This document shows positions 41,851 to 49,732 of a stretch of 57,032 nucleotides of DNA, piece after piece. The stretch is from assembly GCA_016188575.1 (NCBI GenBank), contig JACPHN010000101.1, forward strand, positions 1 through 57,032, read 5' to 3'. The notes below the pieces were generated by a model, which ran no database searches, was not told where the DNA came from, and worked only from the letters and a program-made list of their open reading frames with translations. The DNA comes from Candidatus Schekmanbacteria bacterium. Its GTDB lineage: Bacteria > CSSED10-310 > JACPHN01. Each line of letters starts with the position of its first letter. The first letter of the stretch is position 1. The position numbers and the translations under genes were made by a program.

Positions 41851-44800
41851 CTACTCCTGCCGCAGCAGCCGCGATCGCAGCTCTGGCGAGACGTCTTCGC
41901 GGCACTGTCCGCCGATCAGCGGATGCCCCAGAGCGTGCGCTTCGCATGCCCGCCGCAGGCGCGATAGGACAAGGCTTTCCGCATGCTCGGTGCCTTTGGT
42001 TGCTCGCTTTTCGATTTCCGTTGCGCGGAGCAGGTGCGCTGTCGCATCTGCGCCACTGGCGAGCGAGAGATGTCCGCGCTCGCACGCAATCAACCGCAGG
42101 GCAAGCAGATCGCCCGTCCGCTGTGTGACGCGATCGGCATCGTCCAGCAGGCTCGCCGCGCCTGGCAGATCGTTCAGGGCCAGACGTAGCACGCCTGCTT
42201 TGCCGCACAGCACGTAGGCGAGGGTAAAGTCGTCCGAGAGCGTGTGCGCCAGCTCGATAGCCTGGTTGTAGCACCCCTCGGAGACCTCGATATCACCCTG
42301 CAGCACGCTCATCGTGCCGAGGTTGCCGGTCGCGAGCAGGAGAGCGCGCAAGTCGGAAGAGTCGCGTGCAATACGAGCGGCCTCGTCGTACGCCTCCCTG
42401 GCCGCAGCTATGTTGCCGAGCGCGTAATGGTTCGCTCCGAGGTTCGTCAAGGCCCTGCTTTCGTAGTATGGGTCGCCAACCTCCCGGATGACCCGAAGGG
42501 CTGCGAGGAGGCTGTGATTCGAGGCGTCGTATCGCGCTAGCTTGTGCAGGACAATTCCCTTGTTCGTTAGCGCGCCGGCGCGCCGCAGCTCGAGCCCGAG
42601 CGCGGCGAAGGCGGATTCGGCGCGCTCGAAGTACGACCACGCCTCGTGGAAAGAGCCGAGCTCCAGGGAGATCCCGCCGAGCCCGAGGAGCGCCTCGGCG
42701 ACGATGGCGTCATCGCCGCCGCCGCCCTCCTCCGGGATCAGGCTGCGGAACAGCTCCCGGGCGCGCTCGGTTTCGCCCAGGCGCCAGTAGGAGCGGGCCG
42801 TGGCTCTGACGATCTCTCGCGGCATCTGGCCGATGCCGCGGCGCTCTGCCACCTGCTCCGCGCCGCGCAGCGCTGCGAGCGACTCGCGGTATCTTCCTTG
42901 CAAGAAAAGCGCTTCGCCGAGCGCGCGGTGGACAGTGATGGCGGTTGCGTCCCCGGGGTCACTCTCGGTGGCCGTTCGCGCCGTCGCCGCCTGCCCGGCG
43001 CTCGCCGCCTGCAGGTAGCGGCGGAACGCCTGCTCCGCGTGCTGGTACGCGAAGCGCTGCATGGCCCGCTCGCCGTCGCGGCGGAAATACGCGGCTGCGG
43101 CGGCCGCGTCGCCTGCCGCTTCCCAGTGCGCTCCGAGCGCGCCGAGCTGCTCGTCCAGGTCAGCGGCGAAACAGCGCTCGAGCGCTCGCGCGGCGCTGCC
43201 GTGCAAGGCCTGCCGGCGCTCCGGAGACAGGCGCTCGTAGGCGACCTCGCGAAACTTGTCGTGGGTGAAGCGCAGGCGGTTGGGTGCGGGCTCGTCGATG
43301 ATGAGCGCGGCGCGGAGCTCGTCAATCGCAGCCGCCAGCAGCTCGCGGGCGCCCGCGGCAGCCGCCAGCACCGTGAGGGCGACGGTCCGACCCAGCACAG
43401 CGGCGAGCTCGGCCGCGCTGCGAGCCGCAGCGGAGAGGCGGTCGAGGCGCCGCTCGACCAGCTCGCGCAGGTTCTCGGGCAGGGCGAGACGCTCGAAGGC
43501 GCTCGGCGCGGCACCCGGTCCGGCGTCGTCCGCGACCACCCAGCGGCCCGTGGCGTCGCGAGCGAGCAGACCTTCGTATAAGGCGCCGCGGAGATATTCG
43601 GCCACGAAGAACGGATTGCCCTCGGACAGCCGGTCCAGGAGCGCGGCGAGGCGCTTCGGGATGGAGTGACGGCCGAGCATGTCCCCAGCCATCTCGGCGA
43701 TGTCGCCAGGCCCCAGGCGCGCCAGCTCCACGCGTTCCACGCCACGGGCCGCCAGCAGCCTCGCAAGTGACTCCGACTCCTCGGTGCGGTAGGCGCCGAG
43801 CACGCATACCGGGTCTTCCGCCAGCGTGCGGTTGGCCGCGAGCCAGACGACGAAGGCCAGCGTGAGCTCGTCCGCCCATTGCAGATCGTCGATGAGGATG
43901 AGCACCGCCGCGTCGCCCGCCAGCGCCTTGAGCGTCTGCAGCAGGGCCGTGAAGAGGCGCTCCCGCGCACGTTCCGGCGGGACCTCCGGCGGCGGCGCGT
44001 AGGCTTGCTGCCCGGGGAGGCTCGCCAGCGGCGGCGCGAAGGCGGCGAGCAGCGGTCCGCGCGCCCCCAGGACCCTGTCGCACTCGCGTTTTCCCCACTC
44101 CCGGCAGTGGTCCCCGATCGCCACCAGGACCGGGCGCAGCGCCGCCAACGGCGTCCCGGAGCCGCGGCGATCGGCGTTGGCGACGGCCACGACGGCGCGG
44201 CACTCGGCCGCGAGCACGCACATCCCGAGCTGCCGGCCGGCCTGCTCTGCAAGCTCGAGCAGGCAGCGCGTCTTGCCCAGGCCGCTTTCTCCACCCAGAA
44301 GCAAGATGCCGCCGGATTCCTGGACGGCCTCCGCCAGGAAAGACTGCAGCCGCTGCATGATCGTCTCGCGGCCGGCAAGGAAGGGCCGGTACAAGTAAGG
44401 GTGGGGCGCCGGCGCGCCGGGGTAGCCGCCGTTACCCGCGCCGGTGGCTGCCAGCATGCGCGCCACGTCGTCCGCGTACCCCAGGCGCTCGCGCGGCGAC
44501 TTCGCCAGCAGCCGGTCCACGAGCTCGCTCAGTCCCGGCGGCAGCTCACCGGGGAAAAGGGCGTCGAGCGGCGCGGGTGGCCGGGTCAGGTGCGCGCGGG
44601 CCAGCTCGCCGACGGACGGCGCCGTGAACGGCGGCCGACCCGCCACGAGCTCGTAGAGAAGGCATCCGAGCGAATACAGGTCGCTGCGCGCGTCGACGAC
44701 GTCGCCGCGGATCCGCTCCGGGGCCATGTAGGCGGGTGTTCCCGCCGAGATCGCGCCGGTGTGCAGGACGTCGCGGCTGACACGCCCGCCGACCTGCAGC

Positions 44801-45432
44801 GCCAGCCCGAAATCCACCAGCAGCGGCGCTCCGTCGCCGCGCACGAGAACATTCTCCGGCTTGAGGTCTCCGTGCACGAAGCCTTCGCCATGCAGGTAGG
44901 CAAGGGGCGAGCACAGCCGGCGCGCTATCGTCAGCAGGCCCCGCAGCACCTCGCCGCTCGGATCCTTGCGCCAGGGGAGCTCGAGCTCGGCGTCGAGCGT
45001 GCCGGGGTTCTCCGCTACCGGTGCCGCGAGACCGCCGGGTTTCGTGGAGATTCCGGCGCCGAGCGATTCGGTCCACCACGACGAGGGGCTACCGCGCGAT
45101 CGCGTCCGCCAGGCGCCCGGAGCCTGGACATAGCGCCCCAGGGTGACGCCGTCGATGAGCTCCATGGCGTACCACGGGTGCGGGCCGCCGAGGTCCTCGT
45201 CGACGATGCGCACGATCCCCGGGTGGGTGAGGCGGGCGAGGCCGCGGACCTCGCGGCGCACGCAGGCGAGCAGCAGCTCGCTCGGCGCCGTCACCGTCTT
45301 CACCGCCACGGTCGCGCCGGAGTCGCGGTGGCGGGCGCGGAATACGGTCCCCATGCCGCCTTTCCCGAGCGTCGCGAGGAGCTCGTAGGGGCCGGCGAAG
45401 GCGCCGCTGGAGACTTCATCGGCCGCGCTCAC
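41851..45432 (-). CDS. PknK-like multidomain regulator: Ser/Thr kinase, ATPase, TPR
   Basis: 1,193 residues. The kinase domain (about 15-330) has GKGGMGTVFRA, Lys45, HGDLKPEN with Asp189 (HGD in place of HRD), and DFGLAL with Asp207. An insert of about 60 residues (105-165) splits the kinase N and C lobes. An AAA/STAND-type ATPase follows: Walker A GGESGLGKT (380-388), Walker B LILIDDLQWAD (511-521). The rest is helical with TPR-like repeats (about 700-1,193; e.g. ALGNIAAAREAYDEAARIAR). The design matches PknK-type or MalT-like signal ATPases found in myxobacteria and others. The GTG start overlaps the stop of the truncated kinase gene as GTGA. Confidence 0.92.
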   Translation of the reverse strand: MSAADEVSSGAFAGPYELLATLGKGGMGTVFRARHRDSGATVAVKTVTAPSELLLACVRREVRGLARLTHPGIVRIVDEDLGGPHPWYAMELIDGVTLGRYVQAPGAWRTRSRGSPSSWWTESLGAGISTKPGGLAAPVAENPGTLDAELELPWRKDPSGEVLRGLLTIARRLCSPLAYLHGEGFVHGDLKPENVLVRGDGAPLLVDFGLALQVGGRVSRDVLHTGAISAGTPAYMAPERIRGDVVDARSDLYSLGCLLYELVAGRPPFTAPSVGELARAHLTRPPAPLDALFPGELPPGLSELVDRLLAKSPRERLGYADDVARMLAATGAGNGGYPGAPAPHPYLYRPFLAGRETIMQRLQSFLAEAVQESGGILLLGGESGLGKTRCLLELAEQAGRQLGMCVLAAECRAVVAVANADRRGSGTPLAALRPVLVAIGDHCREWGKRECDRVLGARGPLLAAFAPPLASLPGQQAYAPPPEVPPERARERLFTALLQTLKALAGDAAVLILIDDLQWADELTLAFVVWLAANRTLAEDPVCVLGAYRTEESESLARLLAARGVERVELARLGPGDIAEMAGDMLGRHSIPKRLAALLDRLSEGNPFFVAEYLRGALYEGLLARDATGRWVVADDAGPGAAPSAFERLALPENLRELVERRLDRLSAAARSAAELAAVLGRTVALTVLAAAAGARELLAAAIDELRAALIIDEPAPNRLRFTHDKFREVAYERLSPERRQALHGSAARALERCFAADLDEQLGALGAHWEAAGDAAAAAAYFRRDGERAMQRFAYQHAEQAFRRYLQAASAGQAATARTATESDPGDATAITVHRALGEALFLQGRYRESLAALRGAEQVAERRGIGQMPREIVRATARSYWRLGETERARELFRSLIPEEGGGGDDAIVAEALLGLGGISLELGSFHEAWSYFERAESAFAALGLELRRAGALTNKGIVLHKLARYDASNHSLLAALRVIREVGDPYYESRALTNLGANHYALGNIAAAREAYDEAARIARDSSDLRALLLATGNLGTMSVLQGDIEVSEGCYNQAIELAHTLSDDFTLAYVLCGKAGVLRLALNDLPGAASLLDDADRVTQRTGDLLALRLIACERGHLSLASGADATAHLLRATEIEKRATKGTEHAESLVLSRLRRACEAHALGHPLIGGQCREDVSPELRSRLLRQE

Positions 45433-45842
45433 GCCGAGTGCTCCGAGCCCGACTGCGCGGGCTGATCGAAACCGCAGTGCTCATCATTCGCGAAAGCTCC
45501 CGGCCCGGGCAGTGCGGAATGCGGCTTCGGCGCGGTCACCGCTTGATCCCGGCCTTCGTCGTGCAGTGCCAGCTCTCGCAACCCGTTCCCGGTCTCCTCG
45601 CTGCGGCAGACGCCGACCACGACCACCGCCGGGGCGGCGCATCGCACCTCGCGGCGCACTCCGGCCAGCAGCGCCTCGCTCGGAGCACGCACCGTCTTGA
45701 TCGCCGCGGTTTCGCTCGTGCGCTCGTGGCGCCCAAGATAGACCACACCCCTGCCGCCTTTCCCGAGCGGCCTCTCGAGGCGGTAGAGGCCGAGCGACTT
45801 GGGATCGCCGCCACCGCCGTCACGGTCGCCAGACACGCTCAC
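45429..45842 (-). pseudogene. Truncated Ser/Thr kinase N lobe
   Basis: 137 residues. Residues 15-68 are a kinase N lobe: LYRLERPLGKGGRGVVYLG, AIKTVRAPSEALLAGVRREVR. It aligns well with the start of the large kinase downstream (KTVTAPSELLLACVRREVR), so it is a tandem copy of its 5' end. After the REVR motif the sequence turns into unrelated residues and stops; catalytic and DFG loops are absent. It is likely a broken duplicate, though its stop still overlaps the GTG of the intact gene, so it may serve as a translated leader. Confidence 0.65.
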
Positions 45843-46221
45843 GGAATTTCCCCAGCGCGAGGAAGCGTTTCATGACAAGCATCATATCGCGGGCGCCCGC
45901 GCGCGGAAACCTCAGTCCGCTAGATGTGGCCGCGAACGTATTCGTGCTTGGTTTCGGCCCACGCCTCCGACGCTTGCAAAGGAGCATCACCCGACATTCG
46001 GCCAACGCCGGGGATCTTTTCCTGGAGGCGGGTCGGAGCGTCCGCGCCCGCGCTGCCAGATAGTGCGAGCCGGGGGATCAGATGTGGCGGAATTCCGCGC
46101 ACTCTGCCCACATATAGTATTGTCCCCTGGCGGATAGACGACAGGCTGGCGTGAAAACCTGCATCCCGTGCGTTTCTCGCAACCGGGCTCGCGCGGAAAT
46201 TACTGCCCGGACCGCTAGATG
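45843..46221. other. Intergenic region without recognised gene
   Basis: About 380 bases between divergent genes. Short open frames on both strands have no family features. No repeat core or hairpin stands out. The promoter of the truncated-kinase/kinase operon should lie at its left end, and that of the 88-residue gene is just to the right. Confidence 0.5.
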
Positions 46222-46250
46222 TTGCGCATGAGCTGAGAAGTGCTTATGAT
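46222..46250 (+). promoter_or_regulatory. Predicted sigma-70 promoter of the 88-residue gene
   Basis: TTGCGC at 46222-46227 and TATGAT at 46245-46250 are 17 bases apart. Transcription would start near 46257 and leave a leader of about 67 bases before the ATG at 46324. Confidence 0.5.
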
Positions 46251-46323
46251 GTACTGGTACGCGCCTGCTGCGATCCGCTATTGTGTGGGTGCGGCATGCT
46301 CGGCGCGGCGAGAGAGGTGCACG

Positions 46324-46590
46324 ATGGACGAGGCAACGCAACAGCGATGGAATCTCCGCTTACGCGGAATCGAGATTCCGAAGTGTCTGGCGGTAAGCTA
46401 TGATCCCGACGAGGCACGGAGGGAAGCCGAGGCACGGTTGCGACAAGTGGGGGACCACCTGCGGGGACCGGATACACTGCATACGGAACACCTTCGGCGC
46501 AATCGCGGACGGCCAGGCCAAGTGCAAGTGGAGCCCGGGCCGGAGAGCTCCCTCGAGCATGAGGTTCATGTAGGAGTGCTCGCCGGCTAA
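46324..46590 (+). CDS. Hypothetical small protein
   Basis: 88 residues, no known family. It starts MDEATQQRWNLRLRGIEIPK, has a charged helix (DPDEARREAEARLRQVGDHL) and a polar C terminus. There is no signal peptide. GAGAGG precedes the ATG by seven bases, and a good sigma-70 promoter lies 74 bases upstream, which supports a real gene. The downstream glycerol-3-phosphate dehydrogenase starts 53 bases later and may be co-transcribed. The longer frame from 46240 has no ribosome-binding site. Confidence 0.55.
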   Translation: MDEATQQRWNLRLRGIEIPKCLAVSYDPDEARREAEARLRQVGDHLRGPDTLHTEHLRRNRGRPGQVQVEPGPESSLEHEVHVGVLAG

Positions 46591-46643
46591 GCCTGGTGAG
46601 CGCTCCGTAGGGATGTTTTAGCCGGCGCGGTCGGTCGAGCCAG

Positions 46644-48389
46644 GTGAGCGAGAAAGCAGTGGAGCGAAACCTGTCCGACCTGTCCGCGAGGCACTTCGAT
46701 GTCGCCGTCATCGGCGGCGGCATCGCGGGTGCCTGCATCGCATGGGATGCCTGTCTGCGGGGGTTCGAGGTCGCCCTGGTAGAGGCGGGCGACGTTGGCG
46801 GTGCCACTTCGGCGGCATCGGGGAAAATCCTGCACGGCGGCATTCGCTATCTGCAGCAGGCACAGCTTGGGCGCGTGCGCGAGTCGCGGCGGGAGCGTCA
46901 GGTTCTTGCGAATCTCGCGCCGCACCTCGTGGAGCGCGTTTCCTTTCTCGTTCCCACCAGCGGCTGGGGCAAGCGGGGCAGAGGCCTGCTGTGCGCGGGA
47001 ATGGCCGCGTACGAGGCGCTCGGTTGGCGGCTCGGCGAGCGCGGCACCGGTGCCGCACAGCGCGGCGACCGCGCGCGTCTTGCCATCGGTCGGCCGCAGC
47101 TCCTATCTCGCGCTGCCGCGTGCCGGCGCGAACCGCTGCTTGCTTCCCTGGGGACCGCCTGCAGCGGCGCCATCGCCTACGACGAGTACGTGATGCGGAA
47201 CCCGGAGCGGCTGACTCTTGCCGTGGCGCGGGCGGCGGCGGAAGAGGGCGCCGCCGTGGCGACCTACGTGCGCGCGTGCGGGTTCGTCCGTGACGGCAAG
47301 CGCGTGACGGGCGTGCGCGTCGCGGACGTCCTGGGCGGTGCGGAGCTCGTCGTGCGCGCACACCTGGTGGTCAACGCCGCCGGGCCGTGGGCGCCACCGC
47401 TGGCCGTCGGCCTGGCGGGCGGGGCCGCCGCGCGGCTGTTTCACTTCGCCAAAGGTACCCACCTGATCACTCGACCGCTCACCGCGTCCTCAGCCATCGT
47501 CCTCGCCACTGCCCATCGGCATGGCGATTCCCTCTGGGATCGCGGAGGGCGGCACTTCTTTGTCGTGCCCTGGCGCGACTGCTCCATTGTCGGCACGACC
47601 TACGACCCGTTCACCGGCGACCCCGCGACGGCAAGCCCGCAGCCGAGCGAGGCGCACCTGCTTGTCGCGGAAATCAATCGCGCCCTGCCCGGCGCCGATC
47701 TTCGCCTCTCCGACGTGCGCTACGCCTACTCGGGTGTGTACCTGGAGCAGGGCGGCGGTAGTCGCGCGGCTACCGCTTTCGGATACCGCGGGGGTCGCGA
47801 GAACTGGTTCTGCGACCATCTCGCCGCGGACGGCATCGACGGGGCAATTTCCGTCGTGCTTGCGAAATATACGACGGCGCGATTGCTCGCCAGGGAGGTC
47901 GTGGATCTCGTCGCGCACCGGCTGTCGCCGCGGGCGACACGGCCGTGCGCGACCGCCGTCACGCCGGTGTGGGGGGGGCGAGTCGCCGACTCCGAGGCGG
48001 AGGCGCGGTGGCTGGCCGAATCATCGGGTGGTCTCCTGCCGGCTGAAGTGGCGCGCGGCCTGCTGAGCAACCACGGCTCGGCGGCCAGCGCGGTGGCGGC
48101 GATCGCGCTGCGGGAGCCGCGCGCTGCTGACCGCCTGGCGCCCGGAAGCACCACAATTGAAGCCGAGGTGCGTTACGCGTGTCGCGAGGAGATGGCGCAG
48201 CGCGCGGAGGACGTCATATTTCGGCGCACCGCGCTCGGCACCACCGGCGACCCCGGACCCGGGGTCACGGCGCGGGTCTGCGTGATCATGGCCGAGGAGC
48301 TGGCGTGGAGTCAGGACCGCCGTGTTGCGGAGCTCGAGGCAGTGCGCCGCCGCTTCGCCGCGCTGGAACCGCTCGCCGGCGGTGCCTGA
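46644..48389 (+). CDS. glpD: Glycerol-3-phosphate dehydrogenase/oxidase (FAD)
   Basis: 581 residues. The FAD-binding motif DVAVIGGGIAGACIAWDA opens the protein, followed by GLSTASSKILHGGIRYL-like sequence (SAASGKILHGGIRYLQQA), VNAAGPW, and FFVVPWRDCSIVGTTYDPF. These are GlpD/GPO landmarks. It oxidises sn-glycerol 3-phosphate to dihydroxyacetone phosphate at the membrane. The GTG at 46644 is used; no strong ribosome-binding site is visible. No glycerol kinase or facilitator gene is near. Its last 79 bases overlap the convergent beta-helix gene. Confidence 0.9.
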   Translation: MSEKAVERNLSDLSARHFDVAVIGGGIAGACIAWDACLRGFEVALVEAGDVGGATSAASGKILHGGIRYLQQAQLGRVRESRRERQVLANLAPHLVERVSFLVPTSGWGKRGRGLLCAGMAAYEALGWRLGERGTGAAQRGDRARLAIGRPQLLSRAAACRREPLLASLGTACSGAIAYDEYVMRNPERLTLAVARAAAEEGAAVATYVRACGFVRDGKRVTGVRVADVLGGAELVVRAHLVVNAAGPWAPPLAVGLAGGAAARLFHFAKGTHLITRPLTASSAIVLATAHRHGDSLWDRGGRHFFVVPWRDCSIVGTTYDPFTGDPATASPQPSEAHLLVAEINRALPGADLRLSDVRYAYSGVYLEQGGGSRAATAFGYRGGRENWFCDHLAADGIDGAISVVLAKYTTARLLAREVVDLVAHRLSPRATRPCATAVTPVWGGRVADSEAEARWLAESSGGLLPAEVARGLLSNHGSAASAVAAIALREPRAADRLAPGSTTIEAEVRYACREEMAQRAEDVIFRRTALGTTGDPGPGVTARVCVIMAEELAWSQDRRVAELEAVRRRFAALEPLAGGA

Positions 48390-49720
48390 CGCCGTCGCGG
48401 CCTGGTCACGCCCACGCCGGCAGCCAGAAGCAGCGCGGCCCAAGCTCCGGTAAGCGGCACCGGCAACGCCATGAGCGCCGCCCGGGGACCTCCATAGGCG
48501 CCCTGATCGTTCGTCGCCCAGCCCAGACTGGGAGGAAACGAAACATCGTTGTAGTACGGATCGGGATCGCCCGCATCGATGCTTGGCGAGGCCACCGGCC
48601 CGAGCAGCAGTCGGTAGTCGCCGCGCGCCGGGCTCGCGAACAGGGGATCGGCGCTGATGTTGAAAGCGGCCTCGTACGCGGTCTGGTCCAGGAAGGAGCA
48701 CGGCGTCCAGGCCGAATCCCCGTGGCCCAACAGCGCGCCGCTCACCGGGTCGTAGGCGTTGTTATACGCGACCAGCGGCGCTGGACGGCAGTCCAGGACG
48801 CTGCATCGATCCTCGCAGTCGATCGCCCAGCCGGGCTCGGACCCGTCCCGCAGCACGATATTGTTGCGAATCTCCGGCGCCACCCCGGGCGCGGCGCGGT
48901 CCGAGGATATCGCGATTCCAATGCCGCTGGTGACGATCGTGTTGTTGATCACCAGCGGGCTCGCGTTGTCGATCACCACGGCGGCCTCCCCGTTGCCGGC
49001 GAAGACATTGTTCTCGATCCGGCCATCCGCATCCTCCGCGAGCTTGACGACACTCCCGTGCCAGCCGCCCGCATCCACCGGATGATTGGTGAAGTGGTTG
49101 TCATAGAGCCAGAGATGCGACTGGTCGTTCGCCAGCGCTGCGTGGATTTGGTTCGCTGCGAACACGCCATCGTGCACTGTGCACCGCGGGTTGATTCCGT
49201 CGATCAGTCCATCGGCGACAATTCCTACCTTCGCATCTCGAATCTCGGCGTACGCCACCTCGCAGCTCGCCACGGCGCCCGATACGCCGATGCCGCCCCA
49301 GCCACCGACGGTGTCGCCGATGGCCGAGAAGGAGACCGGACGACCCGGTTGACCTTCGACGGCGAGCAGACCGCGCGCTTCGATGCGAAAGCAGCTCGCC
49401 TCGTGTTCCGTGGCGGACGCCGTCACGCATTCCTCCCGAGAGGCGATGAGAAATTGCGCGCCCTCCTCGACGCGCAGCTCCGCGCCGGCGTCTATCAGGA
49501 GCAAGCTCGCCGTCGCGCGCACTGTCACCACGGCGCCCGCGTCGATCACCAACACGTCTCCGGCGGCGATGGTGGTATCGGTGGTGACCTCAACGTCGCC
49601 GGACCAGTGCGATTCCGCGGCGCCTGCGTCCGGGGCCAGGAGAGTCGCTCCCCACGCCACCCAAGCTACCGGCACCGCCAGCAGCACCCGAAGCCCCCAC
49701 AGCCTACTCGTGATCGCCAT
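48311..49720 (-). CDS. Secreted right-handed beta-helix protein with sorting-like tail
   Basis: 469 residues. A signal peptide (VLLAVPVAWVAWGATLLAPDAGAA) is followed by a beta-helix: repeated turns with N-N and I-x-I-x spacing (DGRIENNVFAGNGEAAVVID, SPLVINNTIVTSGIGIAISS, APEIRNNIVLRDGS). The C terminus has LPVPLTGAWAALLLAAG, a hydrophobic helix, then RPRRR and a basic tail. This is the same PVPL-helix-basic layout as the surface protein at 2835-4730. It probably lies at the cell surface. It follows the RHS gene by 12 bases and is likely co-transcribed with it. Its 3' end overlaps glpD by 79 bases on the opposite strand. Confidence 0.8.
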   Translation of the reverse strand: MAITSRLWGLRVLLAVPVAWVAWGATLLAPDAGAAESHWSGDVEVTTDTTIAAGDVLVIDAGAVVTVRATASLLLIDAGAELRVEEGAQFLIASREECVTASATEHEASCFRIEARGLLAVEGQPGRPVSFSAIGDTVGGWGGIGVSGAVASCEVAYAEIRDAKVGIVADGLIDGINPRCTVHDGVFAANQIHAALANDQSHLWLYDNHFTNHPVDAGGWHGSVVKLAEDADGRIENNVFAGNGEAAVVIDNASPLVINNTIVTSGIGIAISSDRAAPGVAPEIRNNIVLRDGSEPGWAIDCEDRCSVLDCRPAPLVAYNNAYDPVSGALLGHGDSAWTPCSFLDQTAYEAAFNISADPLFASPARGDYRLLLGPVASPSIDAGDPDPYYNDVSFPPSLGWATNDQGAYGGPRAALMALPVPLTGAWAALLLAAGVGVTRPRRRQAPPASGSSAAKRRRTASSSATRRS

Positions 49721-49732
49721 CGTCTGCGGCTC

